Of a stretch of DNA of 64,000 nt, positions 11,054 to 23,089 are shown piece after piece. The DNA comes from Botrytis cinerea B05.10. Taxonomy: Eukaryota; Ascomycota; Leotiomycetes; Helotiales; Sclerotiniaceae. The stretch's first letter is position 1. Each line of letters begins with the position of its first letter. The position numbers and the translations under genes were made by a program. The stretch spans positions 124,001 to 188,000 of the forward strand of contig NC_037322.1 of the NCBI RefSeq assembly GCF_000143535.2, given 5' to 3'. The notes beneath the pieces were generated by a model. That model searched no databases. It saw only the letters and a program-made list of their open reading frames with translations, and was not told the DNA's origin.

Positions 11054-12197
11054 ATGTCTCACAGCAAACGTAATACTTCACGTGCGGTCTTCACCTCCCA
11101 CGAGCGCGAGTTGGCGAAATCAGCCTGGACAAGCAGTAGTGCTCGTCTATCTCGAGACTCATTTTTACCATTTGCTTCATGCCGCCTATGTCTTTTACCT
11201 GCGCGTACCCCTGTCTCGTGTAGTCATGGTGATATATTTTGTCGCGAGTGCGCGCTGAGCAACATCTTAGCGCAAAAGAAGGAAATCAAGAGGCTGGAGA
11301 AGAACAAGGAAAAGGACGATCAGGACAAGAATGAAGATCGTATGAGAGAAGAAGATGAGGCGAGAGAGAGAGCTGTAGAGGAGTTTGAGAAAGTACAGAT
11401 GGGGCTAGAAGGGAAGACCGGAGGAAAAGGCGGCAAGATTGTAGGGAGAGGAGGAGGGAAGATTTTGGTGGAGCAAGAGGTAAATAGTGAGGGTGGAAAG
11501 AGGGGAGAGAAGAGAAAGTTTGAGTTGGATGAGGATGAACTTTTGAGAATTGCACAGGATGAGAGATCGAAGGCGAGGAGAGCTATCGATGACGAAAAAG
11601 TATGGTGCCCAATCTGATAATTATGACAATTTGCTAAAACTACGATAGGCTTCCAAAACGACTTTACCTAGTTTCTGGGTTCCATCCGTTACACCAAGTT
11701 CAAACACCAACACCACCCTCCACAACATTATCAAAAAAGCCAAACAATCGCCAGTTTGCCCCGCCTCACAACAAGATAAACCACACAATTACTCACTGCA
11801 TACCCTAATTACTGTTGCTTTCACAGAAGAAACCGATACTGTCACAAAAAAGCCGCAAAGAATATGTCCGTCGTGCAAAAAACAATTGACCAACACTTCC
11901 AAAGCCGTACTTGCGAAGCCCTGCGGTCATGTGCTCTGCAAATCATGCGTCACCAAATTCATGACTCCAAGCGGGGTTCATGATCCGCACGCAGAAGCGG
12001 GAACAGATCAGAACGCCGTAGCTTGTTATGTTTGCGAGGCAGACTTGACAGAGCGGAATGATGTCAAGGAGAAGGGGAAGAAGGCGGATAAGGAAAAGAT
12101 CAAGCCGGGATTGGTAGAAATCAAAAGCGAGGGAACAGGATTTGCTAGTGCTGGGGGTAATAAGGTTGTGAAGGAAGACGTCGCTTTTCAATGCTAG
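11054..12197 (+). CDS. NOSIP-type RING/U-box protein
   Basis: Two exons (11054-11599 and 11649-12197, intron 49 nt) join in frame to 364 residues. The family (human NOSIP) consists of nuclear E3 ubiquitin ligases associated with the spliceosome. The N-terminus keeps the family plan: a basic start, AVFTSHEREL, RLSRDSFLPFASCRLCL, then a first incomplete RING with CSHGDIFCRECALSNILAQKKEI. A long Lys/Glu coiled-coil linker follows. Exon 2 opens with TTLPSFWVPSVTP, matching the PSFWIPSLTP block of NOSIP. It continues with a second RING-like module (CPSCKKQL, then KPCGHVLCKSCV, then CYVCEADL), and ends near GTGFASAGGNK, the conserved C-terminal box of the family. The first zinc half-site departs from the canonical spacing, as is usual in this family. 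The NOSIP call is firm; the substrate is unknown. Confidence 0.9.
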
Positions 12198-14984
12198 AAT
12201 GGCGTGGCGTCCGGGCGAATTGTACGATAGAACGTGGGATAGATGACTATAATACAAGAAAGATAATTATTGTTGTACCATACGTTCTTACAACCCTCAA
12301 AATATGGACCGTTCAAGCTGATTTTATAGTGAAAAAGTCAAACATGATAGACCTTGACTACACGCTAATTTGGACATCTAGATGACCTGATTGTTCCAAC
12401 CAATTTCATTGTTCTAAAGTACCTTCGCCAATCGTTCACTGTATATAGTTCATTGATCGATTACAACTGAACCTGAAATCGATGTGAAGAACAAAGCAAA
12501 TAATCATGAATCTCAAGGTACTTATTAGAGTAACACATACCCGTAGCTAGAAAGGAGACAGAAAAAAGGAAGTCTTCACCCTTTTCCATTTAGGCCGACG
12601 ATTACCCGTTATTTGCATTTACTGTTGTCTTCTTCCAAATTTATTTTCGCAACCGAGTCAACCTACAACCTACAACCTACCCCGCGATGGCAGCGCACTC
12701 CAGCTCTCACCGCATCTATCAATACCGTCGCGTACCTCGTATACATGGCATATTTCTCTCCAGAATATTTGAGTTGATTGGCTTCATTGTGTAGCCCGTG
12801 CAATTGTAGTGGGTATTCTCCCGAGACCTGATTCCTGATTGCTGAAGTCGAAGCTTCCTCTTTCCAATCGAACCAATCGAGTCAATGACAAAAGCAAAAA
12901 AGGTCAACAATTAATCATTCGCCTCCTCCTTTTCTTCGTCGTACTCGTAGATTCGCACACTCGCTCCCTCGAGTGGATGGTGAGTGGATCCGAGAACGTG
13001 CGTATTTGAAACAGAATTGACGGGTGGTAAATATGGATGTTGTGATAAACATCCCTTTATTTAACTGGGGATTTTCTTTTGTGATCTTCGGCTCCAAGCA
13101 GATAAGAACCCTTGAGAAGTTATGATAATTCCTCTGCAGATTATTTTACATGATATCCATAAATTACGAACACCCTTGGAAGAATCCTTGAAATTTAGAA
13201 TCGCATGAAAATTTCCCCAACATTTTCTCAATTAGTGTTGGAATCCCGAAGGACATCGTGAACCAGAGAAACGAGGTATGAATTTTGAAAAATTCAAACG
13301 TGGGGGCTGAAAGAGCTCTACTTCATACATTATACTTTCTGAGTACATAATACCTGTCTGCTTGTTATGTACCTAGTACTGGGGTCGAGCCCCAAATCTG
13401 CTGTACAACAATAATAAACCACGCATTGCACTTTGCATGTGCATAACCGTTCACTGTTTCAGTATAGGGGGAAAAACGCAAGAAAACATAGCCACAAAAC
13501 CTTGGGAGACACAGCATTTGTATCCCACCACGTTCATCCTCTACTTCTTCTAGAAGTCGAAATTCGAAGCCCCTGATGATCTGGCTGCTAAACTCCATTT
13601 AAAACACATCACTACCGCGGAAAGCATTTCGTAGCCAAGCTCATGATTTATTTTGATAGACGAACCAATCAAAGGCTCATGAATTGGGATCAACGAGTCA
13701 AGGGGTGGTCGAGATCTTGGTGAAGTGTTCCTTTTTCTCGCTAGCTGAATTGAGAATATATGCCGAAGATTGATAGATGGAGAAGGACCCTGCATTAGAT
13801 CCACCAGGGTCGGTAGGGGGTGATAGATGTGTTGATTGAATTTGATTCAGAGGAAGTTTTTGATAGAAAGCATTTGATTGGATGGTAGTATGTAATTTAT
13901 TTGGTTGATTGAATGAATGGATGGATGAACCATGAATGATTGTCGTTGAAGTATGTGGAAGGCGATGTTCCTGAGGGCTGGTTGTAACCGACAACGGTGA
14001 AGGGGCGAAGGTGATACCAAGACCGCCTGTTTGACATGTGAGAGAAAGTTGCACAGAGTCCCAAAAAAGAACGTAAGATGAAGCAGAAGATGATGACACC
14101 TCGTACTACTAATCTTTACGACAAGATCACCACCTACAACCGTCAGCAACACTCAGCAGCAAGCAGCATCTCTCTGGTGAACGAAGAGAATAAACCGGGG
14201 AGCTGAAAAGATGCTAGACGTGCCAATACCAACGCCAATGCCAACACAAATATCACTTCCCTTCTTGATTAGGGGGGTCGCAACTTGTACCGTTGTACCG
14301 TTAGTGAGCTGTGGGTAAGAAAAGGAATTTGTGGATGGACAATCAGTGGAGATGTATCAGGGTGGCATGATACTGGCCACGATGATTGATGATTGATGGT
14401 TGATGGTTGATGGTGAAGATAAACGTTGGAGATGTTTCAATCATTGAAAGGGTATCTAGGTAAGGGAGATCTGTATCTGTCTGAGACTCTGAGCATGTTA
14501 CCTGCCCTGCCCGCCCTGCCCGCCCTGCTTGCTGCCCTCGTCCTCCCAAGTAAGTGTATACTGATGGCTATTCTTGCTCCAATCTCATCCCCTTCATCCC
14601 ACCACGTCTCAGGCGGATAAATGCTGACATGACAACATCTCTTATCGGATCCAATCAAACGATTCCATTGCAAGAAGAATTACGGTAAATCGAGACAAAT
14701 TGATGAAATGTGAAATTTGGATTTGGACCTGTTCGAAAACCAAGCCCCGATGAAGTTAGGACGGATTGTTCAAAAACTGTTGAGGAGCAAAGTTCTCCAC
14801 TATCACTTCTCTTACCGAATCCTTAAAGTGGAGACGCTGGTTTTGAGCGGGAAAAGTAAAAAATAATATGGAGAAATATCAAGGAAGATGGAAGATTTGG
14901 ATCACGCTAAAGTGTTTAAGGGTTCAATTGGTATTTGGCATGTGGCATTTTCTCTCCAAATTTATATGTGGTGGCTCGGTGGGT

Positions 14985-15046
14985 GTTTGTGTGTATCTGC
15001 GTGAGTATCTGTGTGTATGTGTGTGCGCGTGTGTGTATGTGTGTAC
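14985..15046. repeat. Interrupted (GT)n tract
   Basis: An imperfect GT/TG dinucleotide run with a GCGC interruption, an alternating purine-pyrimidine tract about 510 bp before the desaturase start codon. Confidence 0.9.
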
Positions 15047-15135
15047 TCAATTCAATATATCGTACGTGGTAAGTGAATGGAATTATTACTATTTTTATTA
15101 CTATTTTACTACTAATATGGTGCGTGCTAGATATA

Positions 15136-15138
<3 letters not shown>

Positions 15139-15172
<34 letters not shown>
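15139..15172. repeat. (AT)17 dinucleotide tract
   Basis: A perfect alternating AT run, about 380 bp upstream of the desaturase ATG and some 90 bp after the GT tract. Confidence 0.95.
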
Positions 15173-15176
<4 letters not shown>

Positions 15177-15263
15177 ATTGCCTCAATCATTTTTACCAAG
15201 ACTCGAAGCTAAGAGTAGCTAGGTAAAGCTAAGAAATTTTGTATTTCTTCTTCCTTACCACCA

Positions 15264-15272
15264 TATATATAA
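15264..15272 (+). promoter_or_regulatory. TATA box of the desaturase gene
   Basis: TATATATAA is followed immediately by a CT-rich tract (15273-15375), the usual layout of a fungal core promoter. This predicts transcription starting roughly 200-250 bp before the ATG. Confidence 0.55.
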
Positions 15273-15554
15273 ACTTCCCCTCTTCCTCCCTCTACACACT
15301 TTTCCAATTCTTCTTTCATCTTTTCCCTCTTTTTGATCCTTCTCCCAATACCTCTTTCTCTCTTTGTCTCATTTGAGAAGAAGTTGTAGGAATCTGGAAT
15401 ATTCTTATTACTGTCTCAAAGCTGGCTTTCTGATCCCGCTGTACTGTTCATCTCGACAGCATAACTCGAGATATTCAAAACGTTCCCTTTCATCAATTCT
15501 TTTATAAGACGACTGTACACATCTCAAAATCGAGAGAAGAGAAAAGTCGCAAAC

Positions 15555-17052
15555 ATGGCACCTTCAACTCGCTCTTCAACGAGCAACACCCTCGTTGAGG
15601 AAAAGCAACCTCAACATCTTGACATGCATGGAAATGTCTTTGAGCTCCCCAATTATACCATGAAGGAAATCTACGATGCTATCCCAGCTCATTGCTTCAA
15701 ACCCTCCATCATTCGATCAATGGCATACGTTGTCCGCGATTACTTCTACGTCTCCACCCTCATTTACCTCGCCCTCACCTTCATCCCAATGCTCCCAAAT
15801 CCATACCTTCGATTCGCTGCTTGGATTGCATACACCACTGTTCAAGGTTTTGTTTTTACTGGTATTTGGATTTTGGCACATGAATGTGGACACGGTGCTT
15901 TCAGCAAGAACAAGAGATTGAATTGGACTATGGGATTGATCATGCACTCATTCTTACTTGTGCCATTCCACTCCTGGAGACTTTCCCACTCTCAACATCA
16001 CAAAGCTACCGGCAATATGGACAAAGACACTGCTTTCGTTCCACACACTAGAGAAGGTTGGGTTCAGAGAAACTTTGGAGAGAAGGCTAAGGCCAACATG
16101 ATCGAGTTTGCTGAATTGGCAGAAGACTCTCCAATTTACTCGCTCTACCATGCATTCATTCATCAATTGTTTGGATGGCCAGGATATTTGATTGCCAACT
16201 TGACTGGACAAGATTACGATGGTGCCAAGGGAATGAAAATTTCTCACTTCTATTTTGGAGAGGACAGTGTCTTTTACAAGAAGCACGAGTTGCCTTTGAT
16301 CGCTTTGAGTGACGTTGGTGTTGCTGTTATGATTGCTGCTCTGATCTGGGCTGGTCAAGTCTTCGGAAGCTTCAATGTTATTGTTCTTTGGGGTGTTCCA
16401 TGGTTGTGGGTTAACAACTGGATTGGTAAGTTTCATTTCTCAATTCTCAATCACCCGATACTAACATATTCTCACAGTTGCTATTACCTTCCTCCAACAC
16501 ACCGATGCATCCATGCCCCATTACAACAACAACACCTGGAATTTCGCTCGTGGTGCAACCGCTACTATCGATCGTGACCTCGGTTTCATTGATACCCATC
16601 TTTTCCACGATATCATTGGTACCCACGTTTGCCATCACTTAGTCTCCACAATCCCATTCTATCACGCTGGAGAAGCAAGCCAACATATTAAGAAAGTCAT
16701 GGGTCAACATTACAAAGCCGATGTCAAGACTCCTTTCTGGACCGCTTTCTGGAGAAACCAACGTACATGTAAATTCGTCGAAGAATCAGAGGGTATGGAG
16801 GGAAGTGGTGTCTTCATGTACAGAAACTTGTATAACAGAGAGGGAGAAGTTCATGCTAAGGATCTTACTAATGGCCAAGCTTCTATTGCTAAGTCGGACA
16901 AGCCAACCGTCTCAAAGGTCGTACCAGTTGGTTCTATGGCTACAGCAATGAGCACCAGCAGAAACATGAATGCGGGAAGAAGATTGAGTCAAAGTGTTCA
17001 AGAGAGAGCCAAGGCTGGATTACCTCTTTTGGCTGAAGTCTTGGGAGAGTGA
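15555..17052 (+). CDS. FAD2: Delta-12 fatty acid (oleate) desaturase
   Basis: The enzyme converts oleate to linoleate on phospholipids in the endoplasmic reticulum using cytochrome b5 electrons. Exons 15555-16425 and 16478-17052, separated by a 52-nt intron with a perfect TACTAAC branch point, give 481 residues, the normal fungal length. All three di-iron histidine boxes are present: HECGH (109-113), HSQHH (145-149) and HVCHH (340-344). Hydrophobic segments near residues 65-108, 122-140 and 250-292 fit the four-helix membrane plan. The second residue after the first box is Cys, as in delta-12 enzymes; a delta-15 paralogue is less likely but cannot be excluded by eye. The long upstream region with TATA box and CT tract suggests strong regulated expression. 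Confidence 0.95.
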
Positions 17053-18580
17053 ACGGGGAATAGGAGAATAGGTGTTTGACATGAAGAGTTGTGGATATTA
17101 TTGACCACGTGCATTGGTGGGTGGAGTTGGGGAGTTATCGCTTGCGAGTTGAGGAAATACTTGGGTCACGATACGATACCAAACTCAAGATATATAGGTT
17201 TAAGTTAGATCTTGGAATCCCGGGGAGAGATATCCTTCTTTTTAGAGATAGATTATCTGGTTGATTGCATCTTCTGGTGTACATAGAGCGATATGGACTA
17301 GACTGGATAGATGGTTTAAATTAAATTAGACTAGACTAGATCACAACAATACGTTTAGAATAGAACAAAAGCGTTATTACACTCTTTGCATACTATCGCT
17401 TTAAATTTGAACAGACGTTTCCGTGATTGTGAGATTTATGAGATGATTTAATCCAAGTGGTCATGCGAGGTTTACCACACCCAAAAATGCAAAAAAGTTA
17501 CATTTGTATCTATATTACTTAGTACCCAGCTTCAGTAAACTTGGTGGTAGTATTACGATTAAACCAGCGTCTACGCTACAGATTTTCCATTCCGCAATAT
17601 CTTACATGAAACCTAGTTGGTACCCATGACGAGATGGTGAACTTCACTCGCGACATATTTCTTACGGTGAGCGGGAGTGTACCGGAAGTTCGAGTGTGGT
17701 GGAGAATGTGGTTTTGGTTGTTTGTTCATTTGACTTGATCCGTTTGTTTTCATGTGCTATCTGTTGGCAAAAGTCTTGATGGTTCCTGGAGAGATCTTAT
17801 CGTGGAAGATTGTTTGGATGGGCGATGATATACGTGTGTATTTATATAAGTAAATTCGTTTATATACGGATTGAGACTTTTGTGTCAAGTTACTTCAATG
17901 ATCGATCGGCTGTTGTTTCTTGTGTTCGAAATTTTGTATCCTGGTGGTTTGGACTCGAGCTTTGTTTTGATTTCTCGATATCTCGTACATGGGATCACCA
18001 GTGAGTGGGCGTACGAACTAACAGGACACTGCAAAAATATACCTGGAAGTATCTTTTGAAAAATCGATTCGCATATCTTAGGAATTCTCATAATGATTCA
18101 TCAGAGATTACAGAATCAAAAGAAAGATTCTAATATTGAATAAATTTTGAAAAATGAAATTGTTAAGATTTTCGAAAGTTGAAAAGTATCTCGTCAGCTC
18201 ATGTACTCAATGGTGGATCGGATTTTTGGAGTGTGGAGATGAATGAGCTTGCGAATGGGGAAGAGGAAATTGCAGTAGTGAGTTTCGAAAGCATTCTGAG
18301 ATCTTGAGCCGAGGAGGAAAATAGACGAGAGATATATGAATGTGATATCTGGTTTCCTTGAGTGATTGTCTATCGATCGGTAGGACTGTCTGTATATACC
18401 GGGCAGATTATGAATTAAGTGTTTTATCATAGGATGGTATGTGATGAATGTACAAATATCATCTAAATTCCTGCAATGCTCTTCCTCGCTTTGGATTCTA
18501 TAAGTTCCGAGTGCCGACTGAAAAATGTTGAGGAGCAATGTTCTTCCCATCTTCCCATCTTCCCACATTCCTGCTTCCAA
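17053..18580. other. Convergent intergenic region
   Basis: This 1.5-kb stretch lies between the 3' ends of the desaturase and the first C2H2 gene. Its open frames (17810-18091, 18194-18580) sit in 3' UTR positions and lack coding character. I saw no repeat or RNA gene. Confidence 0.55.
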
Positions 18581-20494
18581 TCATGGCTCCGCATCTATAT
18601 CTTCAATACCATGCCGTTCTAGCTTTTGAATCCGTTCTCCTGTTACATATACACTATTCCTCCAAGCTTCCTTACCACTACACGACACATCATCCGAGCA
18701 CACATGTCTAAAAGAACTCGGCAGGTTGTTTTTGTCTCTATAATGACTTAGAACATGAGCCAAACTCCGTTTGCACCCATCCAGCTCATTTCTCGGGAAT
18801 CTTCGACCGCATCCCTCGACAACACAACGATCGTGCGTGCAGTCCAATATCAGATAGGTTCTTTGTTTTAGCTCCTCGCGTTTTTGATGACGTTCGAGCG
18901 AAAGTAGAAGGGAGAGGTCGATGTGGTGCGTTTTGAGATGATCTTCTATACTATCTATTCGGAGAGATAAGTGTGTACAAAATGGTTCAGGACAGGCGAT
19001 GAATTGACAGGGATTGTGTGTGTTGGAATGTTTGCGGAGAGATTTTAGACAGGTGAATTGTTTGTTGCAGTAGCATCTGTAACGCTTGGAGGAAGTGGGA
19101 CGTTGTCCATTGGATTGTGGACCTAGGGTTTCGGCGGAGGAGTGTTTTTTCGTTGGACGTTTTCTTGCTCGAGAGTTTGAAGGTGACGGGAGGATAAAAG
19201 GCTGGCCGAGAGAAGGAGAGGGGTCAGAGTAAAACTGACCGTACGTCATTGTCTGAGCCTCGGAGAGGACATGTGCATCATGGCCTAAATTGTGACCATT
19301 ATTTGAAAGACCAATCTCCACGGGGCTATAAAGACGCCATCCTTCTTCATAATAAGCTTCATCAACTACCTCTAGTATACAGGAGCTCTTCTCCTCCCTG
19401 TCTTCGATATGAATATTCAGAAGAATATCCCGAATTGACTTGCGAATAGAAAGACCGAATTCTAAAGTTTCCAATGGGCCAAGCGCGTTTCTGCGATAGA
19501 AAAATTGAACAGAATCTTTCACAAGCGAGGGTTTATATTCCATAGAGACATTCTCCCCTTCTGTCAATTTTGTTCGTATCAAACTAAATAGTTCATCTGC
19601 AATTTTGTGATTTGAGCGTATACATAACTTGGCAGAATGATTGTTTGGGGAAATAGTCGAAGAGTTCGGGTGATGAGCATTTTCTTGGCTAACCGAGAAT
19701 GAGGGGTGGTTGGGCAAAGGATTCTGTGAGAGTTTGTTGTTATTAGCGGAGGGAATCTCTGAGATTATGGGAGTATATGAGACATTCAGAATTTCATGCG
19801 GAAAGTTGATGCAGAAAGTCGAATGAATGGCACCTCTGTGAATCAGGCCTAGAACCTTGATGAATGACTAACGGCCAGTCTAGTTCGGTACCCTTTTGTA
19901 GTTCCATATTTCAACCTATTGATATTCCCCGAGATTGTATTCACCTCTCGAATCATTCAGACGAAACATAACCTAAACATAAACTCACAAAATTTGCACA
20001 CTGAAAATCTCTTGTGTTATGTTGGAAAATGTTCGATTGAAATTTCTCTGGACAGGTAGTTGACAAGGTGTTGTGCTGAATCAATGGAAATTCCGTAGAC
20101 ATGAACGAGCTTATATGATCAGGTGTTGGCAGGAATTGCTCAGGCCGTAAGAGCGACGTTGCGTGTACATTGTTGTAAGGGGGATAAGGAGGCGAAGATG
20201 TACCACTTGGAAGATCATTGTTTCCCGACGTATTGAAAACCTGAAAGGCAGTTGATTGTTCGGCGCGAGGGCAAACGTTCATATGGTTATTATGGTTATG
20301 ATGAGGTGGAATTTCAATTTGAATGCCTAAGAATTAAGGTTAGGAAATTACTCACCGAAACTCACCAAAATGAAGAAAGGGCTTGACTTACCCACAGCAT
20401 TTTCCACCGTGTTTCGTTTAAGTTCCGAGGTGGGTGGTACCGAAGTCGTCCAATCGTCCACCTCGATATCTCTTTCGAAAGATTGCAACGACAT
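18581..20494 (-). CDS. C2H2-like zinc protein A (paralogue of the gene at 26-28.5 kb)
   Basis: Three exons (20392-20494, 19989-20326, 18581-19723) join in frame to 527 residues, starting MSLQSFERDIEVDD. The first two exons encode Ser/Pro/Asn-rich sequence. The last holds a basic patch (RARKRPTKKHSS) and, from about residue 361, a divergent zinc region: CYCNKQFTCLKSLRKHSNTH, then ACPEPFCTHLSLRIDSIEDH, then DCTHDRCVVEGC with a HVLSH, then HVCSDDVSC. This order of Cys/His groups is shared with the gene at 26174-28563. Such proteins are typical of expanded fungal families of unknown role; a nuclear, DNA-binding function is inferred from the fingers. Intron 2 is unusually long (265 nt) and may hide a small exon. 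A CACGTG-containing minisatellite begins 150 bp upstream of the ATG. Confidence 0.7.
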
Positions 20495-20644
20495 CTCGAA
20501 TCTGTGAAAGTTTGAAGATGGGAAGATCAATAAGACTCTATTTATTGATGATTGAAACAATAAATCAAAGACTTTGACGAATTTCTTGTGAAGTAAGTGA
20601 GGTCTTCTTATTGAAAAGCTCTCTATCAATCTCAATATCCAGAT
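20495..20644 (-). promoter_or_regulatory. Promoter-proximal region of C2H2 gene A
   Basis: This 150-bp segment separates the start codon from a tandem array whose first element is TCACGTGACTA. No TATA box is obvious. Confidence 0.35.
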
Positions 20645-21027
20645 CACGTGACTATACTAATACTATTCGTCCTTAACACATAACTAGGTATCAGATACCC
20701 AACGGTACTCAAGATGCCTAAGATAAATAATGAGGCTCTTTTCGTATATTCAAATTTCCATATAAATATACTAATACTATTCATACTTAATATATAACTA
20801 GATGTTAGATATCTAATAGAACTCAAAATTCATAAGATAATTAATGAGGCTCTTCTCGTGTACTTACATTTCTACGTGACTATTCAATAACATTCAAAAT
20901 ACCCAAGATAATTAATGAGGCTCTTCTCGTGTACTTACATTTCCACGTGACTACCCAATAACACTCAAGATACCCAAGATAATTAATGAGGCTCTTCTCG
21001 CATACTTATTACATTTCCATATGACTA
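20645..21027. repeat. Degenerate minisatellite, four units
   Basis: The block AATGAGGCTCTT recurs at about 20729, 20843, 20914 and 20984, giving spacings near 114, 71 and 70 bp. The two right units therefore lack about 44 bp of the left unit. Each junction carries a CACGTGACTA-like element or its decayed form (CTACGTGACTA, CCATATGACTA). Differences between units are mainly C/T and G/A transitions. Confidence 0.85.
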
Positions 21028-21279
21028 ATGTGGTTTAACACCGAGTGGCTCATGTTATATCTTCAATGGTAATGAGAACTGATTCTCTCTCCAATGGAGA
21101 GAAGACGGATATAAATAGTTGATGAATCCCGGTCTCCGGCTGTGGATACTACCTAGTATTTAAGATCTACTTCTGAACTCCGTTCCGCAGCTCAGGTTGA
21201 TTATCTCGTGTTACGATGAGTAACATATTCCGCGTCACATGATTAGCATCAGGTGATAAGTAAGTCGATTCGACTTGTC

Positions 21280-22160
21280 GGATTTTGTTACAATATAGAG
21301 CTTCGTACTTAAAACATTCATTAGTTTTATATTATAGTTATGAGAATTGAAACTGGTTTCAATCATTTCGAATTCCTATTTGAAGTCTAGTCTAAACTAT
21401 CCCAAAAGGTTTCTAAACACTTCGATATAATCCTAAAAACCGTTCCCATAATATTATCTCCTTAACTATTAATTCATTATTTATCACTTAATAAGCAATT
21501 ATTAATCAATTATATAATTATTATAAAAATCTAATTGTTTATTAGAAATTCAAATTATTAAAATAATTATTAAAGGAATAACTTTTTTATAACGAAAATC
21601 GTAACAATTTCCTCTTTTTTTACAATATAATAAAAATATTTATATAAAAACTAGATTTTTTAAAAGCTGAATTTTTATTATTATTTGATATTCTATTTTA
21701 TTTCGAAAATAATGATTAGTTATTAAAATAAGGATATTGAAAAAGGCCCAATTTTGATGTATTTTCAAATAGCCCACATGCTGATAAACCACGTTATTTC
21801 ATTCAATAATTAAGGCTTTGCCATTCAAGCTATATTGCACGGACCACTTCAGGGCCCTGAGTTGGCAGTTAAGGGATAATACCATGAATTACGTCATTTC
21901 TCAATCAAGCCATCGAACACCTCAACTTCTTACCATAATACCTTGCGTCTACCCCTTCACAAACGAATCACCGATTTCATATTTAATAAAGAGATGAGAT
22001 TATTCAATTCCATGATATTAAGAAATTCGTTCCAAAGTGTATAATTATTAAGTACGCAAGGAAGGAGTTGTTCCCGAGAATGCCAGCCACGTACTTGCTC
22101 ACTCAATCGTATGGGGTGGTGAAACAATGGCCTGCCAGGCAAAGAAAACATATGAATGCC
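21280..22160. other. AT-rich decayed repeat island
   Basis: The sequence is extremely AT-rich from about 21300 to 21760, with TpA-rich runs and no coding frame. It resembles a transposable-element relic degraded by repeat-induced point mutation. Its right part (about 21768-21806) shares a diverged segment with 25882-25907. The open frames at 21957-22395 have no recognisable product. Confidence 0.55.
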
Positions 22161-22550
22161 GACGTTGTGATTATTGTTGTTACTAGAAGGCTGGAGAAGC
22201 CAGATGCTGGTAAGAGCTGAGGGTTAAGAACTTGGTATTGGGAGTTTGGAGAAAACAGGAACTGGAGTTCTGCTTGTTGACCAACGCCTTAAATCTTATC
22301 ACATAGTTGGAAGTAGTGTTTGGCACGATGAATCGTTTATTAATTGAGTTGTACCTCAATACATGGAATAAGAATACAATCCAACAGCGATTCATAATTA
22401 GACCTATTCCAGCTCAAGACACCACCACGAAACTCCCCTCTTCCAATAACTGCTAGTGCTTTATCAAGCCCCTTGAAGCATTATTAAATCTTACAAGTTC
22501 GACCATAGAATGTCACTACCAATTTGGAAGCACCCCCAAGCAGCATCCAT

Positions 22551-23089
22551 CTATTGAGCAATCAATTGGATCTGCTCGCATTTACCAGTCGCACCAGTAC
22601 CGGTTGGGACAGCGGCGATAGTGTAGACATCAGCCTCGGAGCCTGAGCAGGCGTAGATGTCGTAGCCAGGGTATGTCAACGATCCAACAGAGATGTTTGG
22701 ACCACTGTAAGGGGCGACGAACTCCCAGCCTGAAGCATTTTCAGCATCGGTGCCTGAAGCAGCATATGTGACTGTGTTGCCGGAGATATATAGCTCTTGT
22801 CCTTCTTGGGTGTTCACATATCCGTTGTTGAAAGAGAAATGAATTGCTGTATACCTGTTAGCTTGTTTTGAATCGTTTACATAGAAATATGTTTATGCTT
22901 GCCTGGGGTAGTCTGTTTTCCAACCCAAAGGTATCCGTTGTCTGCAGTGATCTCCAAGCCTCGGAAGATCGACCCGGCTCCAGTTGGGAAGGTACGGAGT
23001 ATGTAGGTAGCGTCGGATGTGCTAGCGGCGATAGGGCTAGCAGCGATGGTGCTGGCGAGGAGGGTTGCGATGATAGTCTTGGAGAACAT
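22551..23089 (-). CDS. Small secreted beta-rich protein, possibly PhiA-like cell-wall protein
   Basis: Exons 22903-23089 and 22551-22846 join in frame to 160 residues. The 56-nt intron starts with GC (GCAAGC) rather than GT, has a GCTAAC branch point and ends TATACAG. The N-terminus, MFSKTIIATLLASTIAAS, is a clear signal peptide. The mature part is rich in Gly, Ser, Thr and aromatic residues (YLWVGKQTTP, QELYISGN, WEFVAPY, YDIYACSG) with two cysteines near the C-terminus. Its order of blocks resembles fungal PhiA-type cell-wall proteins, but the similarity is weak and the call tentative. Export to the wall or medium is likely. A TATA-like box lies about 130 bp upstream. Confidence 0.7.

Larger units (their letters stand above)
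12198..15554. other. Large gene-poor region upstream of the desaturase
   Basis: This 3.36-kb stretch contains no open frame with recognisable coding character; the minus-strand frames at 13365-14152 are low-complexity and lack clear splice support. It is rich in simple sequence: CAACCTA repeats near 12660, TGATTGATGG-type repeats near 14380-14415, CCTGCC repeats near 14500-14530, a GT tract and an AT tract. A long CT-rich pyrimidine tract precedes the desaturase start, as in many strongly expressed fungal genes. The region may be an extended promoter or may carry an untranslated transcript. Confidence 0.6.

Noticed and set aside
13375..13395. GGGGTCGAGCCCC as a possible tRNA T-arm
   Set aside because: No GGTTCRA box, no matching acceptor stem and no A-box upstream; the same search elsewhere gave no convincing tRNA.
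13365..14152. Overlapping minus-strand frames of 77-133 codons
   Set aside because: Low-complexity Ser/Thr/His/Pro composition, overlapping alternative frames and no matching splice sites.
18194..18580. 128-codon minus-strand frame directly after the C2H2 gene A stop
   Set aside because: It occupies the 3' UTR position of that gene and has no recognisable sequence features.
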